Positions 47,396 to 55,949 of a stretch of DNA of 64,000 bases are shown here, one piece after another. The notes under the pieces are model-generated. The model saw only the letters and a list, made by a program, of their open reading frames with translations, was not told the DNA's origin and made no database searches. The DNA comes from Massilia norwichensis. GTDB lineage: Bacteria; Pseudomonadota; Gammaproteobacteria; Burkholderiales; Burkholderiaceae_D. Within the stretch, counting starts at the first letter, position 1; each line of letters begins with the position of its first letter. Location of the stretch: NCBI RefSeq assembly GCF_024753245.1, contig NZ_JANUGX010000016.1, positions 59,085 through 123,084 of the forward strand, written 5' to 3'. The position numbers were made by a program, and so were the translations under genes.

Positions 47396-49384
47396 TCAAG
47401 CTCTTACCGCGTCGGCTGGCTTTTCACGCATCTCAGCGACAGCGGGTTCCAATATCCAGCCGTGTGCCACCTCGATTTTCAACTGCGCGTAAAAGGCGTC
47501 GATCTCACCGCCGAAGCGCTGCCACAAATCCTTAGCGCTCATTTCGCCGCTGTGGCGAGCAAGGATGGTCGCCAGCATGGCTTGATCTTTGATACCGGGC
47601 GCAGTGCCCAAGCGCAGTGGGGCGACTAGTTCGGTTTGCGGGGCTTTCATGGGTTCCTCTTCTTGTTCGATGGCAACGCCAGTGATTGCTGAAACAGCCA
47701 CGGCTGCAACTTGCTCCGCCAAACGTAAGCTCTTGCTTAGACGCTCGCTGTAAGCGTCGACGACTACCATGAACGCTTCAATCTTTTCCAGTATTCGCTG
47801 CTGCTCTTGAATCGGCGGTAGTGGGATAGTAATTGAACGAAGTTTGTCCTGCGAGATATTCATCTGGCTATCCGCCATGCCGGACTTCAATCGCTCAACA
47901 ATTCGGCCGGGTTCACCAGCAGACAAGCAAAGAGCCACAAAACGAGGATTGATAAGGTCGCCAACGATGTGAAATCGGATTAGTTTGTCGGAGATCATCA
48001 ATTTCGGCGGCGCAGAGTCAACCACGCAACAAATACCCACGCGATTCTTTGGGCCTGCCCGGGTAATCAAAATGTCCCCTAGTTCAATTTGATATTGGGG
48101 CCGAGGATCAAGCGAAGCAGGCAGCTCCTTGTGCTCGTGCGGAAGAAAACGCAAAACTTGTACTGAAGTTGTTTTTAGTACGCCCCATTTGCTCTCGTCG
48201 TCGCGAGCATTTGGCAAACACGCTGGACTCCAGCCTGCATCAATCGTGGAAATCGCATCATCCAATGTTATGGACTCCCAATGCAGGGGCAATGTCGTTT
48301 CTTCTAGCTCCTCTGGCTTGACGTGCTTCTTTCGAGAGAAGGAGCCGTCTGCTATCCCACGTTCTTTGGCTGCCAGAATCTTAGACTTCAGGACGGCCGC
48401 TGGCTCATCAAGTTCCTCTGGATGACTTAAATACCCTGATACAGCAAGATCAAGAACGGCCTTTCGTAAGTCAACAACATCTCCCGGCGCATGAAATAGC
48501 CGCCCGAAGTTATCGGCCAGGCGTGCCCAGGTGGTCTGCAGTTCGTACGGGCTGGCGGCGCTGGCGACTGCTTGTAGGCTGGACTGGCGCAAATTGTTTT
48601 GCAGTTTGCGGCGGGCCTGTTGCTGCGCTTCCAGCGTGTCGCACAAGGCCATCAGCTCATCGACTTTAGCGACAATGCGGGATTGTTCGATGAAGGGCGG
48701 GAACGCGAACAGTGCCTCTCGCGCCGAATCGGTACCTAGTCGTGGAAGATTCATCCCATAAGTCGAGCCATCAGCATAGGCGATGAAGTAGGGCGACTTT
48801 AAATACCAACGTAAGTACTTAGCGTCGATGTTATCGAAAAATGAGATCGGATTAATCTCAGTTGTACATACCCCCGGCGAGTCCGCAATCAGGACTTTGT
48901 CGAGGTAAGGACGAAGCTTCCCGTAGAGCACAGCACCAGCTGGAAATCCGTTCTTAGTACTCTTGAACTTGCGCTCGCGTGCAAAGACCTTCGACAGAAG
49001 CCTTGAGGTGCCTTTCTCAATATCCTCTAATTCAAGCACCCAAGTATCTTCGTTAACGTCCTCGAACTCAACCTTGGGCGCATCGCCATAGTTGGTAACT
49101 GAACCCAGACGTGTCCAAGCCCAACCTTCTGGCAGCGCCCACGGCTGATCGCTTGACGCGACGGGCCTTGGAGCAGGTTGCCGCTTGAGAACCTTTTGTG
49201 CAACCAAGGACTTCTGGCGTTTCTTGTTGGCCTCGATCAGCTCAAGTGCGCTAGTGTCATCTGCAACGCGCTCAGTAAGCCGCGCAGAAATTGCGAGCTG
49301 TAGAACTAACTCACGCAGCTTGCTAACACCGCCCGGAGCATTGGCTATATGCCCAAACTCCGTTAAAAACTGTTGCGCATCCAT
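47396..49384 (-). CDS. hsdS: Type I restriction-modification specificity subunit
   Basis: DNA-recognition subunit of 662 residues, long for HsdS. Two target-recognition domains (about 75-210 and 345-520) are separated by a helical spacer; the repeated phrases (IEQSRIVAKVDELMALCDTL and IQEQQRILEKIEAFMVVVDA) mark the two conserved spacers. A C-terminal extension of about 90 residues (SGEMSAKDLWQRFGGEIDAF) has no part in the minimal HsdS fold. It overlaps hsdM (TGATG) and is one base from the ATPase gene. Confidence 0.92.
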   Translation of the reverse strand: MDAQQFLTEFGHIANAPGGVSKLRELVLQLAISARLTERVADDTSALELIEANKKRQKSLVAQKVLKRQPAPRPVASSDQPWALPEGWAWTRLGSVTNYGDAPKVEFEDVNEDTWVLELEDIEKGTSRLLSKVFARERKFKSTKNGFPAGAVLYGKLRPYLDKVLIADSPGVCTTEINPISFFDNIDAKYLRWYLKSPYFIAYADGSTYGMNLPRLGTDSAREALFAFPPFIEQSRIVAKVDELMALCDTLEAQQQARRKLQNNLRQSSLQAVASAASPYELQTTWARLADNFGRLFHAPGDVVDLRKAVLDLAVSGYLSHPEELDEPAAVLKSKILAAKERGIADGSFSRKKHVKPEELEETTLPLHWESITLDDAISTIDAGWSPACLPNARDDESKWGVLKTTSVQVLRFLPHEHKELPASLDPRPQYQIELGDILITRAGPKNRVGICCVVDSAPPKLMISDKLIRFHIVGDLINPRFVALCLSAGEPGRIVERLKSGMADSQMNISQDKLRSITIPLPPIQEQQRILEKIEAFMVVVDAYSERLSKSLRLAEQVAAVAVSAITGVAIEQEEEPMKAPQTELVAPLRLGTAPGIKDQAMLATILARHSGEMSAKDLWQRFGGEIDAFYAQLKIEVAHGWILEPAVAEMREKPADAVRA

Positions 49385-51162
49385 CAGGCGTCCTCACCGA
49401 CAAAGTGATGCGCCAGCGCGGCAGCCAGTTCGCCCTTCAGTTGGTTTTCGGTATCTTCAATCTCACCCAACATCTTTTTGTATTTCTCGAGCAGCAGGTC
49501 CGGGTCGTGAGTTTCTTCTTCCGGTGCGTTGGGGTTTTTGATGTCGAGGTTGAAGATCGGCCAGTAGATGCGGTCGCCCGCTACCTGCGCATCACGTGCT
49601 TGCAGGCGCAGCGGTTCGGCTCTGGCGCGCAGCTCGGTGATTTGGGCGTCGATCTTTTCGCGGTAGGCGGCGTCGGTGCTGCCGACCAGGCTCTTGCGCA
49701 AGTCGCCTGCTTCGCCTTCCAGTGCCGCGGCTTGGTTGTTCAGGTCTTCGGCACGTTGCCAGTGTGGCCTAGCAAGGTTTTCGGCCTGCTCGCGTTTGAT
49801 TTTGAAATCAACCTTCCAGGCGAATTCGCTTTCCACGCGGTCAGCAAAATCATTGCCTTCATCGCCCCACCATTCTTGCTCCAGCTTGAATTCTTCCAGC
49901 CGGATGGGCTTCGTTTTGGAATAGCTCTTGTAGCCCTTTGGATAGGGATGCTCGAAGAACCAGATGGTGTCGGTGTGGAAGTGTTCGGTCCCGTCGTCCA
50001 CCGTCGCGCCCTTGGTGAAGAACAGTAGGTTGGTCTTGATGGTGGTGTAGGGCGCGAACACGCCCTTAGGCAGGCGGATTATGGTATGCAGTTTGCAGTC
50101 GCGCAGCAGCAGCTTTTTCAGCGTGCCCTTGATGCCGTCACCAAACAAAAAGCCATCGGGCAGCACCACGGCGGCACGGCCGTTTTCTTTCAGTAGCTTC
50201 TTGATGATGAGGGCCATGAACATGTCGGCTGTTTCGCGGGTGCGCAGATCGGCTGGGTAGTCGCCGCCCACCGTGTCATCCTCGTACCCACCGAAAGGCG
50301 GATTAGTGATGAGGCAATCGACCTTGCTATTGGCGTTCCATTCGTTCCAGCCAATGCCGAGCGTATTACGGTGCTCGATCTGGCTGGGCACGTCGATGCC
50401 GTGCAGCAGCATGTTGGTGGTGCACAGCAGGTGGGGCAGTTGCTTCTTTTCGATGCCGTGGATCAGCCCTTCAATGGCGCGTTTGTCTTCGGCACTGGAT
50501 TTGGTCGAGAGTTGATTTCGGAAGTGGTCTATGGCGGCGGTCAAGAAACCGCCAGTGCCGCAGGCCGGGTCCATCACGGTTTCGCGCTTTTCCAGACGCG
50601 GGTTGACTTGGGCTGCCATGAAGGCAGTTATGGCGCGCGGGGTGTAGAACTCGCCGGCGTTACCGGCGCCACGCAAGTCGTTGAGCATTTGCTCGTACAC
50701 ATCGCCCAGGCTTGCCCGTGTTTTGAAGTCGTGGAAGTTGATGGCGTCTTCCAGCTTTTCGATCACGGCCAGCAATTGCGGGCCAGATTTCATGTAATTG
50801 TTAGCGTCTTCAAAAACTTGTTTGACGACCTTGTGCTGCGGGCTCTTGCTCGCATCGATCTGGTCTTTGAGTGCGGGAAACAGTTCGTTGTTGACGAAGG
50901 GTACCAAGTCGCTCGCAGCGATCTGGGGCTTCTTCTTGCCATCGGCATCCATGATATAGGCGGCCCAGTTGCGCCAGCGATAGGGCTCGGGCAGCGGTGA
51001 CTGATACTCGGCGTTGTCGTCTTCCCATTCTTCCTCGCGCTGGTCGAACACCTTAAGGAAAAGCATCCAGGTAAGCTGGCCGAGACGTTGGGCGTCGCCG
51101 TCAACGCCGTCGTCCTTGCGCATGATGTCTTGAATGGACTTGATGGTGCTGCTTAGATTCAT
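49384..51162 (-). CDS. hsdM: Type I restriction-modification methyltransferase subunit
   Basis: N6-adenine methyltransferase subunit. The N-terminal HsdM_N helical domain (STIKSIQDIMRKDDGVDGDA) is followed by the SAM motif MDPACGTGGFL and the catalytic motif LITNPPFGGYED, with a C-terminal coiled coil for HsdS contact. ATG 51162 matches the usual family start; a GTG at 51201 overlapping the hsdR stop codon (GTGA) would add 13 residues. 592 residues in the version given. Confidence 0.93.
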   Translation of the reverse strand: MNLSSTIKSIQDIMRKDDGVDGDAQRLGQLTWMLFLKVFDQREEEWEDDNAEYQSPLPEPYRWRNWAAYIMDADGKKKPQIAASDLVPFVNNELFPALKDQIDASKSPQHKVVKQVFEDANNYMKSGPQLLAVIEKLEDAINFHDFKTRASLGDVYEQMLNDLRGAGNAGEFYTPRAITAFMAAQVNPRLEKRETVMDPACGTGGFLTAAIDHFRNQLSTKSSAEDKRAIEGLIHGIEKKQLPHLLCTTNMLLHGIDVPSQIEHRNTLGIGWNEWNANSKVDCLITNPPFGGYEDDTVGGDYPADLRTRETADMFMALIIKKLLKENGRAAVVLPDGFLFGDGIKGTLKKLLLRDCKLHTIIRLPKGVFAPYTTIKTNLLFFTKGATVDDGTEHFHTDTIWFFEHPYPKGYKSYSKTKPIRLEEFKLEQEWWGDEGNDFADRVESEFAWKVDFKIKREQAENLARPHWQRAEDLNNQAAALEGEAGDLRKSLVGSTDAAYREKIDAQITELRARAEPLRLQARDAQVAGDRIYWPIFNLDIKNPNAPEEETHDPDLLLEKYKKMLGEIEDTENQLKGELAAALAHHFVGEDA

Positions 51163-51197
51163 TGCATTTTTCTCGTATCGTTCGGCTTGAGAAGTGC

Positions 51198-53639
51198 TCA
51201 CGCCTGTTTCTGTTCAGGTAGGTTGTAGAGCGCTTTTTCAAGCTCATGTATTGCTTGGGTGTATTGTTCGACGCTGCCGAAGATGCCGCGCCGGATTTGC
51301 GTTTTGCTGCCGAATTGATCAAACGGCGGTAGCTCTAACACTTTGGCGTCTTCAATGTTTTGAACCCCGTGGTCTGCGAACTTGTCAAGCAAGGCTTCAA
51401 GCACGGCGCGGGCTTGCTCGCCGTATTTACCGAACACATCTCGCTTCTTCACGTTGTTAGCACGCTCGCGGCGCGTGAGCGGTTTTTGGTCGAAAGCCAC
51501 ATGGGAGACCAGATCAAAGACATCGAGTTCGCTGCCGTTGGCAACGGCCTGCTGCAGGATTTCGAGCGGTACGCCGTGCTCGGCCAGTTCATCCAGTACC
51601 GCCTGTTTGCGCTCAGCACTATCCCAACGGCGCAGGAAGTCGACCATTGTACCGAACTCGGCTTGCAGCGCTTTTTTGATGTCATCCTTAAGCAAAACGC
51701 GGTAGTCCTCGGTAACGAGCTTACCGTCGGCATCCAGGTACTGTGAGCGCTCGACAGCCACCCGCACATTGACATCGTCGATAAAGTATTTAGTGCGGCG
51801 TTCGCCTCTACCCCCACCGCCCCGGTTACCGTCTATGTCTTCGCCATTGGTTGCGCTAGGCTCATCCGGTGACGGATCGGGTTCGTCGGCACAGGGTGGA
51901 GTCGTATCTTCTGGTGGCACCACGGGTTCATCTGGCTTGGGGTCGTAGATTACTACCGGTTCGCCATCGAAATCCGGGTCCGCGAAAAGGCGCGTGGCAC
52001 CTTTAAAGTCCATGATAGTGAAGTACAGCTTCCGGTAATCCTCACGCAGGCGTGTGCCGCGGCCAATGATCTGCTTGAATTCAGTCATCGAGTTGATGTT
52101 CTGGTCCAGCACGATGAGCTTGCAGGTCTTGGCATCAACCCCGGTAGTCAGCAGCTTGGAGGTGGTTGCAATAACGGGATAAGGCTCATCGTTGTCGATG
52201 AAGTACGAGAGCTGCGCCTTGCCTTCAGTATCGTCGCCGGTGATGCGCATTACGTAGCGGCGATTGCTAGCAGCGGCCGGGATGAGCTTCACTAACTCTT
52301 GTCGCATGCGCTCGGCGTGGTCTTGGTCGTCGCAAAAGACGATGGTCTTGGCCATTGGGTCGGTAGCTTTGAGGTACTCCCACACCTTGCTGGCAACGAG
52401 CTTAGTACGCTTTTCCAGCACTAGATTGCGGTCGAAATCTTTGATGTTGTACTGGCGTTGCTCAACCGTCTGACCAAGTTTGTCGATCTTGCCTTTTTCA
52501 GGGGTGTAGCCAACGGCATCGACATCGGTGGCGATGCGGATTACCTTGTAGGGAGCAAGAAAGCCGTCTTCAATGCCTTGTTTAAGCGAATAGGTGTAAA
52601 TCGGTTCACCAAAGTAAGTGGCGTTGCTGATTTCTTTAGTTTCTTTCGGCGTAGCCGTCAGGCCAATGTGCGTGGAGCTGCTGAAGTATTCGAGGACCTC
52701 CCGCCACGCCGAATCGTCTGCGGCACTGCCCCGGTGGCATTCGTCAACGACAATCAAATCGAAGAAGTCTGCCGGGAACTGTTTGTAAATTTGCTTCCAT
52801 TCTTCCTTGCCGGTGACTGCCTGATAAAGCGCCAAGTAGATCTCGTAATTCTTCTTGATTTCGCGATTGCCGACTTTATGCATGACCTCGCCAAAGGGTG
52901 CGAAGTCTTGCTGCATAGTTTGGTCGACGAGGATGTTACGGTCGGCTAAAAACAAAACGCGCTTTTTGGCCTTGGCCTTCCACATGCGCCAGATGATCTG
53001 GAAGGCTGTGTACGTTTTGCCAGTACCAGTGGCCATGACCAGTAGTACGCGTTGTTGGCCCTTGGCGATAGCTTCGACGGCCCGGTTAATAGCTACACGC
53101 TGATAGTAGCGCGGTTCGCGGCCACTGCCGTCGGTGTAGAAGGGTTGCTCAATGAGCTTGACGGCTTCGGGTGCCGCCAGACCTTTCCACTGTTGGTATA
53201 GCGGCCAGAGATAGTCCAATGAAGGAAACTCGCTGAGCTGGATCTCCCGTTCGACAGGTTGAGTAATACCCGTGCGGTCATGAACCAGAAAACCATTGCC
53301 ATTACTGCTGATTGCGAAGGGGGCATCCAACATCTCAGCATAGACCAGGGCCTGCTGCATGCCATGCCCAACGGAGAACTTGGCCTGCTTTGCCTCGATC
53401 ACTGCAATTGGAACGTTCGGTCTGGCGTAGAGCACGAAATCGGCACGCTTGGGCCCTCCTTTGACATCGGGATTCGTGACACGTGTAGCGAGTTTGCCTC
53501 GCACCGTTACACGACCGTCTGTGAGACTTACTTCCTCGCGAAGCTGGTGCTGCTGCCAGCCCGCCTGCACAATTGCAGGGGTAATGAACTTGGTGCAGAT
53601 ATCGCGCTCACTGAGCGGGTATTGGTCCATGTCGGGCAT
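51198..53639 (-). CDS. hsdR: Type I restriction endonuclease/translocase subunit
   Basis: Motor and nuclease subunit of 813 residues, EcoEI-like. The N-terminal PD-(D/E)xK nuclease has VIEAKQAK with a preceding RADFVLY. The helicase part has Walker A LLVMATGTGKTYTA, the DEAD-type motif VVDECHRGSA and the later QIIGRGTRLRED. A low-complexity acidic/proline insert (DEPVVPPEDTTPPCADEPDP) lies in the second half. ATG 53639 has GAGGAAG upstream; the frame is open 19 codons more. First gene of the hsdRMS-ATPase-HNH operon. Confidence 0.92.
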   Translation of the reverse strand: MPDMDQYPLSERDICTKFITPAIVQAGWQQHQLREEVSLTDGRVTVRGKLATRVTNPDVKGGPKRADFVLYARPNVPIAVIEAKQAKFSVGHGMQQALVYAEMLDAPFAISSNGNGFLVHDRTGITQPVEREIQLSEFPSLDYLWPLYQQWKGLAAPEAVKLIEQPFYTDGSGREPRYYQRVAINRAVEAIAKGQQRVLLVMATGTGKTYTAFQIIWRMWKAKAKKRVLFLADRNILVDQTMQQDFAPFGEVMHKVGNREIKKNYEIYLALYQAVTGKEEWKQIYKQFPADFFDLIVVDECHRGSAADDSAWREVLEYFSSSTHIGLTATPKETKEISNATYFGEPIYTYSLKQGIEDGFLAPYKVIRIATDVDAVGYTPEKGKIDKLGQTVEQRQYNIKDFDRNLVLEKRTKLVASKVWEYLKATDPMAKTIVFCDDQDHAERMRQELVKLIPAAASNRRYVMRITGDDTEGKAQLSYFIDNDEPYPVIATTSKLLTTGVDAKTCKLIVLDQNINSMTEFKQIIGRGTRLREDYRKLYFTIMDFKGATRLFADPDFDGEPVVIYDPKPDEPVVPPEDTTPPCADEPDPSPDEPSATNGEDIDGNRGGGGRGERRTKYFIDDVNVRVAVERSQYLDADGKLVTEDYRVLLKDDIKKALQAEFGTMVDFLRRWDSAERKQAVLDELAEHGVPLEILQQAVANGSELDVFDLVSHVAFDQKPLTRRERANNVKKRDVFGKYGEQARAVLEALLDKFADHGVQNIEDAKVLELPPFDQFGSKTQIRRGIFGSVEQYTQAIHELEKALYNLPEQKQA

Positions 53640-54478
53640 TCTTCTTCCTCGTGCTCTTTTCTTCGACAGCGCCGTCCGTAAATATCTGGTCGACAACGTC
53701 AGACACTTGAAACTTTAACAACGATGTGCGGCGGTGGCAGGAAGCTCGTGGGAGATCCAGCGACGGTCGATCTCATATACGCCCAACTGCACAGCAATCT
53801 GTTTGACGGCCAAGGGTCGAAGACATGTCTTTACTTCAACAGACGATGTTTGGTGTGCATTAATCGACCTAACCGTAAACGTTGCAGTCTATCACCTTGA
53901 ATAGTGGTACGCGAGTGGCCAGCAGGAAAAGCCCTCTATCGGCGGGCTCTGCTGTCGCCTCGGTGCGCCTTGGGTAGGAGTAGAAATTTTGCATCTCAAC
54001 ACATAGGTAGAAACACCTGTGCTCAAAGTATCGCCAGTTCTCAGTTGAGAAGGTGAGGGGGAGTCGACTGCGACGGCGAATCACGATGGAAGTTAACGAG
54101 CCAAAATGCCAGTCATAGGATGTTCAATCGGTTGTTTGAGGGGTTAGCGTGCGAGCAAAACGGCTTTAAGTCGCTGACCATTCAAAAGCCACCATTATCG
54201 ATAGTTAGTGACCCTGGATTCAACTACAAAGTTTGCTATAAAATTCATTGTGTCACCGGCCTTTCTAAGTACTTGACCGGAAATAAATGCGAATTTTGGC
54301 AAACGGAACCAATGCGGTGCAAAGCGGAGGGTGCTTGCTGCGCGCGCACTGCAAGCACGAGTCAACGCAGCAACCCGCTGGTTCTAGCCGCTAAAAACAC
54401 ATCTATTTCTGGGAGAGTACTTACACACGAAAATAGCCGTTTATGTACAAAGGCATCCTCTTGTACGCTATCAAAATA
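53640..54478. other. 839-base stretch without a supportable gene
   Basis: It lies between the hsd operon and the next minus-strand gene and must contain the hsd promoter. Reading frames here (for example a 58-codon one from ATG 53723, a 71-codon minus-strand one, and a 120-codon one from 54120) have no recognisable domain, ribosome-binding site or neighbour logic. A perfect 8-bp hairpin (GTGCTTGC/GCAAGCAC, 54331-54358) surrounds an alternating CG run. It may be decayed or RNA-encoding sequence. Confidence 0.5.
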
Positions 54479-55222
54479 TTAAGGCTTCGAAAAACGATAT
54501 TCAAGTACGCTGCCATGAACCCATATCAATGCAGCGGGCAGTATCCAGCATATCAGCACGATTGCCGCCATGTCAGCCGATGTGGCGGCCACTAATACAA
54601 TACCCAATACTGCTTCGAAAAAAACGATAAGAAAAGCATTCCCGTGCTCGCGTAGATGGCGATAGGACTCTTTGTATTCTTGACTGGCCAAGTCCGTCTT
54701 GGTTCTGGCTTTCGTTAAGTCAGTATAGTATTTGTGCGAGATCTCTCCATTCTTCAATAGCGAGAAGGTGAGCGGTACGGCTTGCACGAATATAACCAGA
54801 GCAAGTGCAGTAGTGGATAAGATATCTACATTGTTAAAACTGCTAAAAATCCGAAATCCGGTCGCCGCGATCAAAATGAGTACGCATGAGCCCCCCAAGA
54901 TCCAGTTAAAACTCGTCCTGTCTTCACGCAAAAAAGCTGCTCGCGACGCATGCAGAACTAGAATGGGAGCACTGGAGATATAGCAAAACGCCAACCCCAT
55001 TGCTCCTAACAAGATAAGCAACTGCATATCGAGTTTCGAAATATCCGTAACTCCAGGTAGTATCAGATTAGACAAGCGCGAGGTTTTCGCGTTATTAAGA
55101 TATAATAAAACGGCGCCGCCAATAACAGTCCCGACAAAATATCGGATAATATACACTTCCCACCAGCGATTATTCGTTGTCTTGAATTCTGGATCTGCTG
55201 GACTGGTGCTTGAGGTACTCAT
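54479..55222 (-). CDS. Membrane protein of unknown function in the defence island
   Basis: A 247-residue protein with about six hydrophobic segments: near residues 25-42 (YIIRYFVGTVIGGAVLLYL), 68-92, 106-126, 134-155, then a cytoplasmic helical hairpin (YYTDLTKARTKTDLASQEYK) and two C-terminal segments (191-215, 217-238). No signal peptide and no known domain. AT-rich codon use resembles the other island genes. The location between restriction, reverse transcriptase and nuclease genes suggests a membrane effector or immunity role, which is only inference. Confidence 0.65.
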   Translation of the reverse strand: MSTSSTSPADPEFKTTNNRWWEVYIIRYFVGTVIGGAVLLYLNNAKTSRLSNLILPGVTDISKLDMQLLILLGAMGLAFCYISSAPILVLHASRAAFLREDRTSFNWILGGSCVLILIAATGFRIFSSFNNVDILSTTALALVIFVQAVPLTFSLLKNGEISHKYYTDLTKARTKTDLASQEYKESYRHLREHGNAFLIVFFEAVLGIVLVAATSADMAAIVLICWILPAALIWVHGSVLEYRFSKP

Positions 55223-55347
55223 TGCGCGCCTTGTGTGTTAGTGTTGCGGAATCATACACGATTAACGCTGCAATAAGTTGCCAGGGTTAAGTGGTCGGCC
55301 ATTTTTTGCTGTCAAAGTCGATTTAACAATGCAGCATGAGCTGAGCG

Positions 55348-55760
55348 ATGAAGCACTTGGAACTGTCCGAACATGAGCAATGCACGCTGCGTGAGATGGG
55401 CGTTTTTCCATCCGAGGACACAGAGGCGGCCCTTAACGGATTTCGGTTAAGCGAGGGATTCACCCTTCAAAAGAACGGTGACGAGTTTGGTGTGCATTCG
55501 AACAGCGTGGAGTAGTGGCGTCAGCGCTGGGGCACGTCTGGGCTGACCGGACTGTATGAAGGGCATCATACCCGCGGGCCGAGAAAGTGGACGTCCTGGC
55601 AGCAACAGGGCCTTGGCGAACTCGCACAATCCGAAGGCGGGACCGTGCCGCATTGCTGCGCCAGATTGAGGAAAGCCGAGACCATGCACCATCATTGAGA
55701 ACATGGCCAAACGGCCCATTCAGGCAGCCTCGAAACCTGGCCGCTTTGCCACGGGGGGGC
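55348..55760 (+). pseudogene. Decayed IS630-type transposase N-terminus
   Basis: In one frame the text reads MKHLELSEHEQCTLREMGVF, then EFGVHSNSVE, a TAG stop, and WRQRWGTSGLTGLYEGHHT with KWTSWQQQ; the frame then shifts and continues as LLRQIEESRDHAP. This is the helix-turn-helix start of IS630-family transposases (compare VHLNSVENWRQRW and GLYEGRHTGRPPKW in intact copies). There is no catalytic DDE part and no terminal repeat, so it is an inactive remnant. Confidence 0.7.
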
Positions 55761-55949
55761 CTAGCGCAGCAGCGATGAACGACCATCTCTAAATGAAACA
55801 AGCAACTCGGCTGATCAAGTGGCTGTCTATGAGACCGAAGATATGAGGGCTCGAGGATCGGCCTACCCTAACAGTACGCCGCTGTAATGTTAGCAGCGAA
55901 GTTATTGACGAGTTATACGAACTATAATGATGTGCTATCGATATCGCTA

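Noticed and set aside
53723..53899. 58-codon frame starting MCGGGRKLVGD, briefly considered as a YedK/SRAP-like start
   Set aside because: Only the initial Met-Cys-Gly resembles that family; the rest does not fit and it is far too short.
54120..54482. 120-codon plus-strand reading frame
   Set aside because: No ribosome-binding site, no recognisable motif, and an unnatural composition; it lies in a stretch with many weak frames.
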